From JAIOSF01 sp963677755 (GTDB taxonomy: Bacteria; Campylobacterota; Campylobacteria; Campylobacterales; Arcobacteraceae): a stretch of DNA of 64,000 nt. This document shows positions 7,719 to 16,331 of this stretch, in pieces. Both the position numbers and the translations under genes were made by a program. The notes below the pieces were generated by a model. It was not told the origin of the DNA, made no database searches, and saw only the letters and a list, made by a program, of their open reading frames with translations. Each line of letters starts with the position of its first letter. Position 1 is the stretch's first letter. Location: the NCBI GenBank assembly GCA_963677755.1, contig OY782506.1, positions 2,108,001 to 2,172,000 on the forward strand, in the 5' to 3' direction.

Positions 7719-10166
7719 ATGTTAATTAAGAAATTACATAAAAAAATAGCTTTGTCTATTGTAGCTTGCATAGCAATAAATCAAAGTTTATACGGTGAAA
7801 ATCAAACTAACACACTTAACACTGTAATTCAAAACTATAGTGAATCTAATAATAAAATTGATACATCTAAATATGGGGATTTATCAAAATATGAGATAGG
7901 TGGTGTATCATTAGAAGATTTTGTACAAGTAAAAAATACTGTTAATAAAAAAGTAGAATTTATTAATAATGGTATAGATAATTTAGAAAATTTAGAAACT
8001 ACTGAACAACAAGACAATAAAGTAGAAAATATTACAAATTCTATAGCTACATCAATTCAAGAATACAAAAATGTAGAAGTTGAAAATACAAGAAATCCTT
8101 TTATTGATAATGCTATAGGTGCATATGATGCAATTAAAACTGCTCCCACTTTAGCAAAATATGGTGCAAAGCTAGTTGACCCTGGTGTTTCAAAAGCATA
8201 CAATAATGCAAAAAAAGTTATAAACACTGTTGATAAAGTTAATGGTGCTGCTGAAGTATTAAGTATGAATAAAGCACTTTTAAACATTATTGAACCATTT
8301 ATCACAAAAGGTGTTAGTAACATAGATGATAGTGATACCTCAAATTTATTAGAAGGTATGGCTGATATTAAAGCATCTCTTGACCAAATGCTAAACAATC
8401 CAGATTCTAAAACTACTTTAGGTGCAAAAGGTATAACAACTGTATATTCTTTAATTGAATCTATTGATAATAGTTTAGTAGAAAGTAAAATTCAGAAAAA
8501 TATTGACAACATGGTTAATGATGGATTAATGAATGAAAATACCGCTTCTTTAGTAAAAGCTAAAATGTCAAATGATGCGATTGCAAATGCAGCAAATACA
8601 TATTCCAAATCTATAGAAGTATTATCGATGCTAGGGGTTAAAAATTCAGTAACAGATATGGCAGCTGAAATTGTAGGAGATATGAATACTATTGCTGAAG
8701 TATTTATAAAAGGTGCAGATAGAATTAATGAACAAGCTTTTAAAGATATTTATAATGGAAGGGTAGAGCAAAAAGAGGCTTTAGTTTCTATTGGTAATGA
8801 TATATTAGAAACAACAAATATATTGAAAGATAATATCCAAATTGTTGATAAAAACAAAGAAACTTTAACAAAAATAGATGATAAAAACAAAGAGTTACAA
8901 GCTAAATTAGAATCAATTTCTATTGAAGAAGAAAGTTTAAAAACAAGTAAGCAAAATCTTTCTGAAACTAAAAATGCGATGGATAGAAATAAAGCAATTA
9001 TGAATGAAAATAAACTTACTGACAAAGAAAAGTTACTAGTAGAAGCCCAACAAATCCTTTATTCAGGTGGAAACAAAGGTGTTTCTATGGGTGTTGCATT
9101 TAGTGGGTTATCAACAGTAGAAAAAGCAAGATTAGCTGAAATATCTAAAGAACTTGGGATTACAAATTATGATAAATTAGGAAACCTTATCACGAATACA
9201 AATATTACTACTTTGGCAATGGGGATGGCTAGATATGTTCTAAGTAATAATACTACTATTAGTGATTTAGCAGTTAAACAAGAAAGATACTTAAACGCTA
9301 GTTCATGGTATGAGGAGGAAAAAGACACATGGTCTTTAATTGCAAAAGAGATTATTAATATAACAAATGAGATAGAAGTTTTAAAAGAGGATATAGCTTC
9401 TTTGGAAAATGACAAATCCTTTTTAATGAGTCAAATAGAAGATACAAGTGACTATAACGACAACACAAAAAGTGATCTTACAACTAATTCTGATACATCT
9501 AATATACCATTAACAGGATATATTAATGCTTCAGACTCTTCACTTTTTACTGGTATCTCCTCAGGTATAGTTGTAACTGAATCATCGGGTACTTTGGATA
9601 CTCTGTCTTTAGGTGTAGGTTCAAAACCTTTATTAAATGAAGGTACTTTTACAAAAAAACCTGATAATGATTACTCCTATATTACTTGGGGAACTTGGGC
9701 ATCTACTAATGTAAAATATTATACGGGTGATGGAAGTGTATATGATTTAGGACAAACAAATAATACAGCATATTATGGAAAAAGAACTCCTGTAAATGAG
9801 ATACCAACAACAGGAAGTGCAGTATATAATGGAGAGGCTATTGGACATATACTAAGTACTAATGCAGCAGTAGAAGGAACCGTTCAAATTCTTGCAAACT
9901 TTGCAAATAGTACTGTAAGTGGTAGTATAAACATAACTGGTTTTGCAAATACTAATATTAATAATGGACAAATTGGTGGAATATATACAGGTAGTTCTGC
10001 TGCATACTCTAAAACTATTGATGGAAGTTTAAGTGGTGTTGACGTTTCAAGTGGAAGTATGAATGCACAATTTTATGGTTCAGGTGCAGCAGAAATGGGT
10101 GGTACTTGGAAAATTATAAAAACAGATAGTGAAGAAGCCTCTGGCGTATTCAGAGCCAAAAAATAA
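7719..10166 (+). CDS. Large exported protein with TbpB-like C-terminal barrel; predicted Slam (T11SS) cargo 2
   Basis: 815 aa, a diverged paralogue of the preceding gene with the same domain order: signal peptide, long helical N-region, coiled coils (about 385-425 and 540-580) flanking a helical insert, a DTSDYND linker matching TTSDFND in cargo 1, then a C-terminal barrel (about 657-815) with WGTW, GSAVYNGEAIG, GTVQILANF, AQFYGSGAAEMGGTW and SGVF. The signal peptide has a possible lipobox SIVAC (Cys17), but its hydrophobic core would be short. Cleavage after SLYG is the alternative, so lipidation is uncertain. It lies 12 bases before the Slam gene, almost certainly in its operon. The passenger function is unknown. 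Confidence 0.75.
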   Translation: MLIKKLHKKIALSIVACIAINQSLYGENQTNTLNTVIQNYSESNNKIDTSKYGDLSKYEIGGVSLEDFVQVKNTVNKKVEFINNGIDNLENLETTEQQDNKVENITNSIATSIQEYKNVEVENTRNPFIDNAIGAYDAIKTAPTLAKYGAKLVDPGVSKAYNNAKKVINTVDKVNGAAEVLSMNKALLNIIEPFITKGVSNIDDSDTSNLLEGMADIKASLDQMLNNPDSKTTLGAKGITTVYSLIESIDNSLVESKIQKNIDNMVNDGLMNENTASLVKAKMSNDAIANAANTYSKSIEVLSMLGVKNSVTDMAAEIVGDMNTIAEVFIKGADRINEQAFKDIYNGRVEQKEALVSIGNDILETTNILKDNIQIVDKNKETLTKIDDKNKELQAKLESISIEEESLKTSKQNLSETKNAMDRNKAIMNENKLTDKEKLLVEAQQILYSGGNKGVSMGVAFSGLSTVEKARLAEISKELGITNYDKLGNLITNTNITTLAMGMARYVLSNNTTISDLAVKQERYLNASSWYEEEKDTWSLIAKEIINITNEIEVLKEDIASLENDKSFLMSQIEDTSDYNDNTKSDLTTNSDTSNIPLTGYINASDSSLFTGISSGIVVTESSGTLDTLSLGVGSKPLLNEGTFTKKPDNDYSYITWGTWASTNVKYYTGDGSVYDLGQTNNTAYYGKRTPVNEIPTTGSAVYNGEAIGHILSTNAAVEGTVQILANFANSTVSGSINITGFANTNINNGQIGGIYTGSSAAYSKTIDGSLSGVDVSSGSMNAQFYGSGAAEMGGTWKIIKTDSEEASGVFRAKK

Positions 10167-10178
10167 GGAAATATAAAA

Positions 10179-11471
10179 ATGAATTTAAATAAATTAATAT
10201 CGACAACTCTATTAACTTCAAGTATACTTTTAGCAATAACACCAAAAGATTTAAATAAACAAGCCATAGTACTACTAAAAGAAAAAAACTCATTAAAAGC
10301 TTTTAAACTATTAGAAAAAGAGTATATAAGTGGAAATTTTGATAATCAAACTTTATTTTTACTAGGAACAAGTGCAAAAGAAAATGGTGATTTTAGTAAT
10401 GCAATCAAATATTTTGAAGAATTATTACTAAAAGATAAAGGTGCGAATAGAGTCAGATTAGATTTAGCGATGATGTACTATAAAACAAAAAATTTAGACA
10501 AGGCAAAAGAGTTATTACTAATAGTAAAGTCATCAAACCCACCTAAAAAAGTCGGAGACAATATTGATAACTTTTTAGCAGCTATTGCTAAAGGTTTACC
10601 AAAAAATTGGAATATATCTTTAAATATAGGATATATGTATGATAGTAATGTAAATGCAGGACCAGATACAGATACAATTTTAATGTATAACCTACCGTTT
10701 ACTCTGTCTAACGATGCTCAAGAAAGTAGCGACCATGCTATAAAATATGGGGTTAATTTCAGCTATTTAGCAAAGCATGATGATTTTGCTTGGCAAAGTT
10801 CAATTGGTGCGAATGTTACAGACTATAGAAATATACATACTCTTGATAGTAAATCAATCTATCTATCAACTGGACCAACTTTAAAAAAAGATAAAACTAC
10901 TTATTCACTACCTTTAATTTTAAATACCTCAATTATAGGTCATGAAAACAGATACTACTCTTTTAGTAAAGGTATTTCACCACAAATAAGTTATCAACTA
11001 AATCCAAAATTAGCAATAAATGCGAGTTTAAGTTTGCAAAATAAAATCTATTATAATACACAAGATAAAGAGAGTAACTCTATAACGTTTTCACCGTCAA
11101 CAAGATACTTTCTAAATCAATCAAGTTTTGTAAATATTGGTGGATATTTAGGAAAAGAGAATTCTCATACCGAAACAAGTAGTAACAACTCTAAAGGGAT
11201 AAATGTAGGGTATTATAAAGCATTGTCTCAAAAACTTAATACCTATATATCTACTTCATGGAATAATACACGCTATAAAGGAGAAGAGGTAGCTTACAAT
11301 AAGAGTAGAAAAGATATTTCTAAATCAGTAAGTGGAAACTTGAACTATTTCATAGAAAGTATCAAATCGAATCTAACTTTAGACCTATCATATACACGAA
11401 ACTCATCTAATATTGAGATGTATGATTACAGCAGAAGACAAGTTGGATTATCATTAAGTAAGAGCTTTTAA
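10179..11471 (+). CDS. Slam / DUF560 outer-membrane translocator (type XI secretion)
   Basis: 430 aa. A signal-like N-terminus (1-20) is followed by TPR-like helices (about 25-140, with FLLGTSAKENGDFSNAIKYF and RVRLDLAMMYYKTKNLDKAK) and the family hallmark NISLNIGYMYDSNVNAGPD at about 144-163. Alternating beta-strands then run to a terminal LSLSKSF ending in Phe, typical of outer-membrane barrels. This order (periplasmic TPR then 14-stranded DUF560 barrel) is that of Slam surface-protein assembly modifiers, which export proteins carrying a TbpB-like barrel. Its neighbours 7719 and 5219 have such barrels, so they are the predicted substrates. AAGGAAATATAAAA precedes the ATG. Confidence 0.87.
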   Translation: MNLNKLISTTLLTSSILLAITPKDLNKQAIVLLKEKNSLKAFKLLEKEYISGNFDNQTLFLLGTSAKENGDFSNAIKYFEELLLKDKGANRVRLDLAMMYYKTKNLDKAKELLLIVKSSNPPKKVGDNIDNFLAAIAKGLPKNWNISLNIGYMYDSNVNAGPDTDTILMYNLPFTLSNDAQESSDHAIKYGVNFSYLAKHDDFAWQSSIGANVTDYRNIHTLDSKSIYLSTGPTLKKDKTTYSLPLILNTSIIGHENRYYSFSKGISPQISYQLNPKLAINASLSLQNKIYYNTQDKESNSITFSPSTRYFLNQSSFVNIGGYLGKENSHTETSSNNSKGINVGYYKALSQKLNTYISTSWNNTRYKGEEVAYNKSRKDISKSVSGNLNYFIESIKSNLTLDLSYTRNSSNIEMYDYSRRQVGLSLSKSF

Positions 11472-11482
11472 TCCCGTACTCA

Positions 11483-11511
11483 TATAGAGTTAAATTTCAA
11501 TTAACTCTATA
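11483..11511 (+). terminator. Convergent hairpin between slam-like gene and addA
   Basis: A perfect 11-bp stem TATAGAGTTAA / TTAACTCTATA surrounds a 7-base loop, followed on the + strand after five bases by a T-run. It overlaps the stop codon of the AddA gene and is positioned to end transcription from both sides. Confidence 0.55.
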
Positions 11512-14228
11512 TTACCTTTTTGAAGATATACAACATACCCTTTGACATCTTCACATTTCACAATATCTTTTATAGCCTCTACATATTTTTGTACCTGTTC
11601 AATATGGGTATAACTTTGAGAGAGTGTTGTTTTATAGTCAACCACTACAAAACTATCCCCTTTTTGTACAAGTAGATCTATAATCTTATGTTCATTTTCA
11701 AACATAAGAGACTGCTCTTTTGTGAAGTTACTCTGATTTACAATATTTTGGAACTTCTCATTTTCTATAAGAAGTTTAATTCGTGAAAAAATATCATTAA
11801 ACTGCTCTTTTGTCAATAAATTGATAAATTTATTTTGTGTTAGAAGAATTGATTTTTCTAAGCTTGTCATATCAAAAGTTTTCATCATCTCCAAGCAATA
11901 GTGAGTTGCGATACCAAAATATCTAGCTTTTATAGTATCTTTATCTTCTAGTTCAGTTTTCTCTTTCTCTTGATAACCAAAGTTTTGTGGAGTATATGAT
12001 ATTTTTGTTGAACTCTCTTTATACATTGTTTGATATGGTGCAATATGAAGTGTACCTAAAGTTTGAGTTTGGAAATCTTGTAGATACTCATAGACACTCC
12101 CTTTAGCTTTTTTGAGTACTACCATATTATTTTTTGCTCGTGTTAGTGCTACATACAAAATATTAAGTTCATCTGCAACTACTAACTTTTTCTCTTTAGA
12201 TATAGCTTCTTCATATAGTCTATCAAAGTTTTCTCTGTTTGCTCGTTTGTAATAAATCTTTTGAAGTTCTATATCATTGTATTCAAAGAGTAGAGAACTT
12301 CTATTGGGTACTTTTTTTGTCACTCTATCACACACTATAACTGTATCAAACTCCAAACCTTTTGATTTAAAAATAGTCAAAATTGTAAGTCCCGTTTTAT
12401 TTTGAGATACCATTGCTGTATCATCTTTATCTATATCATACACAAAGTCTGTGATACTTTCATAACCACGAGAGAGTTCAATGAGTCGTATCACATTTTC
12501 ATCCACAACTCCAAAGTGATAACTTAATTTTTTGATAATAGTAACTAAATCTGTTGTTTCTAAATCACATGTGAAATTGAACTTTTCAAAATACTCTTTC
12601 CCTACTAAACTATTGAAATTAACTCTATAAATATCCTCTTTGTAGTAGAGATATTTCACTGCATTTATTACAGCTTTTACATTGTTTTGGTTGATAAGTT
12701 TTGAGGTCATCTCTGTAACTACATCTAGTTTTGGTTGTTTTTGTTTGATATATTCATATATAGCTAATACATCTGCATTTGTATAGGTTAAGATAGCTAT
12801 ATTATTTGGTTGCACCCCTGCAACTAAAAGTTCATCTACTTTTTTATACACCTCATCATAATAAAGCTCTTTTTGATCAGTTACTTCACAAACCTCAACA
12901 TACCCATCAACTTTAGAGTTTACTTTTTGTTCATCATACTCATAGTTTGGTAACTTTTCAAAAGTGTTATTAACAAACTTCACCACATTTGTACTACTTC
13001 TATAGTTTGTATCAAGAAGTTCCACTTTTAAAAGTGGATGAAACACAGATGCTACATAATCAAAAAGCTCTTTTGTACCACCTCTAAATCTATAGATAGA
13101 CTGCTTTATATCTCCCACATAAAAAAATGTTTTAAAAACTTCTGGGTTTCCAGAGATTATCTCATCTATGAGATGAAATAAGATTTTAAACTGTAAAGTG
13201 GAGGTATCTTGAAACTCATCTATTAAGATATGGTTGTATTTTGTATCTAGTCGAAAGTATAAAAAATCTTTCTCGATATAGTTCTCAAGAAGTTTATAAA
13301 CAATATTTGTAATATCACTAAACTCCAAAGAGTTTCTTTGCTTATTATACTTACCTCGAAAGCTTTTAAAATCATCAAATATCTTAAAAAGATTTTTCAA
13401 AGTATAACTCTCTTGTATTTGATAATAGAGTGTAATATTTTGTTTTAGTTTTGTTAAATTCTCATCAAGTTCAAGTGGTGGTTTTGCTTTTCTAAAATAG
13501 CTATATTCTCCTAAACTCTCTTTGATAAGCCAAGTTTTTCCTTTGTCTAAAAGTGTTTCTACACTATTAAAACCTACTGCTTTCATAGCTGATGAGGATA
13601 AATTGCTTTTTTCTACAAACTCTTTAATGATATTTGCATCTTCTAAGATAGCTATTTTGACAGCTTCGTAACTGCCATTTGGATATTCAACTAACTCGTT
13701 TTTCTCATTTTTCTCCTCAAGAAGTTTAAAAAGCTCTACAATAGAGTTTAACTTCTTATTTTCAAGGTGTGCAAAAGAGATAAGTGAATCAAATTGGGTT
13801 TCGTCAAGTGATGATAAAAACTTATAGAGTAAAAGCTCCTCATCATCAAACTTTATCTCAAAGTCATCATTTATCCCTATATATCCACTAAACTCACGCA
13901 AGATTTTATTGATAAACTTATCAATAGTATAGATTGCTAACTCACTTGAGATAAACTTTTCTATTAAATGTTGTTTTTTCTTTATAATCTCTTGTTGTAA
14001 TAATCCTGTTTGTTCCATAATAGCATTTAAAATAGCCTCATCATCTCCAAGCTCTAAAAGGGTATCATAGATTCTTTGAGACATCTGTGCTGCTGCTTTA
14101 TTGGTAAATGTTAGGGTTAATATCTCATTTGGTTTTGCATCAAGTAAAAGGAGTGAAATATATCGAACTGTTAGTGCAAATGTTTTTCCACTTCCAGCAC
14201 TTGCTTTTAGGGCTAAGAATGGTTTCAT
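11490..14228 (-). CDS. addA: AddA-type UvrD/RecB helicase-nuclease
   Basis: 912 aa. It is the helicase-nuclease subunit for double-strand-break end processing with AddB. Walker A is ASAGSGKTFALT at about 9-20, the TNKAAAQM motif follows, Walker B is LIDEFQDTS, and VGDIKQSIYRFRG and LTILTIFKSKGLEFD are UvrD motifs. A RecB-type nuclease motif VVVDYKTT lies near the C-terminus, preceded by ATHYCLEMM. Length is typical for Campylobacterota AddA/RecB-like proteins. The partner addB lies 3.2 kb upstream on the same strand rather than adjacent, because four ORFs intervene. The assignment is firm for the family, and the name AddA follows from context. Confidence 0.88.
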   Translation of the reverse strand: MKPFLALKASAGSGKTFALTVRYISLLLLDAKPNEILTLTFTNKAAAQMSQRIYDTLLELGDDEAILNAIMEQTGLLQQEIIKKKQHLIEKFISSELAIYTIDKFINKILREFSGYIGINDDFEIKFDDEELLLYKFLSSLDETQFDSLISFAHLENKKLNSIVELFKLLEEKNEKNELVEYPNGSYEAVKIAILEDANIIKEFVEKSNLSSSAMKAVGFNSVETLLDKGKTWLIKESLGEYSYFRKAKPPLELDENLTKLKQNITLYYQIQESYTLKNLFKIFDDFKSFRGKYNKQRNSLEFSDITNIVYKLLENYIEKDFLYFRLDTKYNHILIDEFQDTSTLQFKILFHLIDEIISGNPEVFKTFFYVGDIKQSIYRFRGGTKELFDYVASVFHPLLKVELLDTNYRSSTNVVKFVNNTFEKLPNYEYDEQKVNSKVDGYVEVCEVTDQKELYYDEVYKKVDELLVAGVQPNNIAILTYTNADVLAIYEYIKQKQPKLDVVTEMTSKLINQNNVKAVINAVKYLYYKEDIYRVNFNSLVGKEYFEKFNFTCDLETTDLVTIIKKLSYHFGVVDENVIRLIELSRGYESITDFVYDIDKDDTAMVSQNKTGLTILTIFKSKGLEFDTVIVCDRVTKKVPNRSSLLFEYNDIELQKIYYKRANRENFDRLYEEAISKEKKLVVADELNILYVALTRAKNNMVVLKKAKGSVYEYLQDFQTQTLGTLHIAPYQTMYKESSTKISYTPQNFGYQEKEKTELEDKDTIKARYFGIATHYCLEMMKTFDMTSLEKSILLTQNKFINLLTKEQFNDIFSRIKLLIENEKFQNIVNQSNFTKEQSLMFENEHKIIDLLVQKGDSFVVVDYKTTLSQSYTHIEQVQKYVEAIKDIVKCEDVKGYVVYLQKGNIELIEI

Positions 14229-14230
14229 AA

Positions 14231-14791
14231 TTATATACTATTCACTTTTTTTATCAATATTGCAACTGTTTTAGATACAGAGTCTCTTATTGCTTCATTT
14301 AATATCTCTTCAAAATCACTTGCATCTGATACTAGTATTTTATAAGCAGTTTGATGTATTGTTATATTTGAAGTTGTTGTGGTATTACCTTGTTTTATAA
14401 CTAACTCTAAAGATATAGTTACTTGCATATTTTTTTTATCTAGTTTATCTTTTTTATAGGTTCCCTCTATTTTTTTAATATTTACCACTACATTATAGAT
14501 AGCATCATTTGAAGCATACATATCAACTGTTTTTAGTTCACGAATAAAAGCTTCTCTATACCATACTTTTACATCATTACTCAATCCATATTCTTCAATA
14601 ACAACATTTTCATCTAAAACCTTAGATACAGTTTTTGAAACTCTTTTATCTTCTACACCTAAAAAGTTGATTTTTGTATTTTGTTTCTCATTTTGATAAA
14701 GTGTTACATAGGGATTTAGATTTGATTCTAGCTTTTTTGTACAACCCAAAAATACCATTCCTATTAATAGGGCTAATATTATATTTTTCAT
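14231..14791 (-). CDS. Lipoprotein (YajG-like)
   Basis: 186 aa from the ATG at 14791, chosen because AAAAGGAGA precedes it and because it gives a clean signal peptide with lipobox VFLGC. An upstream in-frame Met would add 18 residues before that. The mature part (GVEDKRVSKTV, then REAFIREL, then VVVNIKKIEGTYK) resembles YajG-family lipoproteins, which have no established function. It lies just before addA with a 2-base gap and directly after the 37-codon methyltransferase-like fragment. It is probably transcribed with addA. The family call is tentative. Confidence 0.6.
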   Translation of the reverse strand: MKNIILALLIGMVFLGCTKKLESNLNPYVTLYQNEKQNTKINFLGVEDKRVSKTVSKVLDENVVIEEYGLSNDVKVWYREAFIRELKTVDMYASNDAIYNVVVNIKKIEGTYKKDKLDKKNMQVTISLELVIKQGNTTTTSNITIHQTAYKILVSDASDFEEILNEAIRDSVSKTVAILIKKVNSI

Positions 14792-14804
14792 TTTGATTCT
14801 CCTT

Positions 14805-14918
14805 TTAAATAGTATTACTTTTGTTCTCGTCAATACTAATAGCATGAGGAAACTGCTTTTTCAATAGCTCATAATTTATATCGTTTATTGTTTGTTCTTC
14901 TATTGTGTTTTTTTTCAT
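14805..14918 (-). pseudogene. Truncated 37-codon ORF resembling the N-terminus of a DNA methyltransferase
   Basis: The ATG at 14918 abuts the stop of the DUF2971 gene (TAA then ATG). The frame runs 37 codons to TAA at 14805. It reads MKKNTIEEQTINDINYELLK followed by KQFPHAISIDEN. 'NYELLKKxFPhaiSiDEN' is like the start of Type III/adenine-specific methyltransferases (Mod), which are normally several hundred residues. I read it as a remnant left after deletion of a restriction-modification gene. Because it is so short the family call is an inference. It could also be an unrelated small protein translationally coupled to the DUF2971 gene. Confidence 0.4.
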
Positions 14919-16331
14919 TTAATTTTTTCTTATCCCTATATTTAGTTTTCTAAATTGTATGTTTTTATTGATATTGCAATAATCAGATTGAAAAAGCTTG
15001 AAATCTTTTCGTTTATGTTCTAAACATTTTTTTTGAATAATCTCAAATATTTTTACTTTATCTTCATCTGAAGTATTTATTCCAAATATCAAACCTTTTA
15101 AATTATTAAAATCATATTTTAATTTTCTATTATCTTTATTATTGATTTCCCCATCCATTCCTGCATTTAAAACCAGACGATATTCATCTTCATACTCCCA
15201 ATCTTTAGTTTTAATTAGATTGTTTTTTTCATATTTATTCCAATACTCATCTCTCCGTTTTTCTTCATCTTTAAAAACTTTACTATGTATATCGCTTAGG
15301 TTTTTATCAACATCCATATACCATGTAGCATTTAACTTAGGTATTGGCAATCTTCCGATAGAACGGAAAAAATCTATTTCTGGATAAGTGTCTCCATAGG
15401 TTATTTTTTCAAATGATAAATTTTTTTCTCCTAAAATAACACCCTTACTGCCGTAAGCAACTTTAGCATTAGAAAAAGGTAACATTATGTTTTCACTAGG
15501 CTCAAATATTAAACACACACCTTTATGACAATCACCATAATGTCCCCAAACAGAAGAGTTATGACTTGCCTTTTCTCCCGTAAAGCACGCTACATAATTT
15601 TTAGGATAAGTTAATTTTTCGATAGCTCTTAGATAATTATTTGGAAAATTCAATAAAAAAAGTTTATTTGGTGTTTTTTTGAGATTGATACTTTGGGCAA
15701 AATGAAATTCTTTATGAAAAAAAGATGTGGCTTTTAAAAAATTATCCATTTTTTCTTCTCCATGTTCTCGTATCATTGTTTCTATAGCATCAATAAATTT
15801 TATATTATCTTGCTTTACAAAGTTTTGAATATCTGGAACATTCTCTCTCTTTGGAATTAAACCTTCCACTTCATAATTTCTTTGAATAACCTCTAATGCA
15901 ATCATATGAAATGGATATAAATATTTAAATAATTCTTCTTTTGAAAGAGGTGTTGTTCTGGTAGCTATTTTATCTATTGTTTGACCATAAATTTCAAAGG
16001 TTTCTAAATATATTTTTTCAAAAAGTTTTTTATATATAGGTATTTCTATATCATCAAAGTTTCTAAAAATAGGGATTAAATCAATCTCAAGCTTTGCATG
16101 ACTCTCTCCACATATCAAATAAGATTGATACATAGACTCTAAACATAAAAGATAGTGTTTAAATAAATTTCTCCATACTATTTTATCTCCATTAAAAACC
16201 ATATTTTTAAAACCCTCCATTGGGTCATTTAATTCTTCATGTGAAGAAAAGTATATCTCTTGATTTTCTAATTCATTATATTCAAAAATATTTTGTGTTT
16301 TTCGGAAACGATAAAAAAGTTTAGACATCAT
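14919..16331 (-). CDS. DUF2971 domain protein
   Basis: About 470 aa. The start is placed at 16331 (Met-Met-Ser-Lys-Leu) because TTGGAAAA lies just before it and DUF2971 proteins begin with a short Tyr-x-Tyr-like strand (here LFYRFRK). An upstream in-frame Met exists. Hallmarks are EIYFSSHEELNDPMEGF at about 24-40 and SSVWGHYGDCHKGVCLIFE in the second half, with a later KDWEYEDEYRLVL. DUF2971 proteins are common in accessory and defence-rich islands, and their activity is not established. The gene overlaps the rhuM-like gene by about 11 bases, so they are co-translated. Confidence 0.75.
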   Translation of the reverse strand: MMSKLFYRFRKTQNIFEYNELENQEIYFSSHEELNDPMEGFKNMVFNGDKIVWRNLFKHYLLCLESMYQSYLICGESHAKLEIDLIPIFRNFDDIEIPIYKKLFEKIYLETFEIYGQTIDKIATRTTPLSKEELFKYLYPFHMIALEVIQRNYEVEGLIPKRENVPDIQNFVKQDNIKFIDAIETMIREHGEEKMDNFLKATSFFHKEFHFAQSINLKKTPNKLFLLNFPNNYLRAIEKLTYPKNYVACFTGEKASHNSSVWGHYGDCHKGVCLIFEPSENIMLPFSNAKVAYGSKGVILGEKNLSFEKITYGDTYPEIDFFRSIGRLPIPKLNATWYMDVDKNLSDIHSKVFKDEEKRRDEYWNKYEKNNLIKTKDWEYEDEYRLVLNAGMDGEINNKDNRKLKYDFNNLKGLIFGINTSDEDKVKIFEIIQKKCLEHKRKDFKLFQSDYCNINKNIQFRKLNIGIRKN

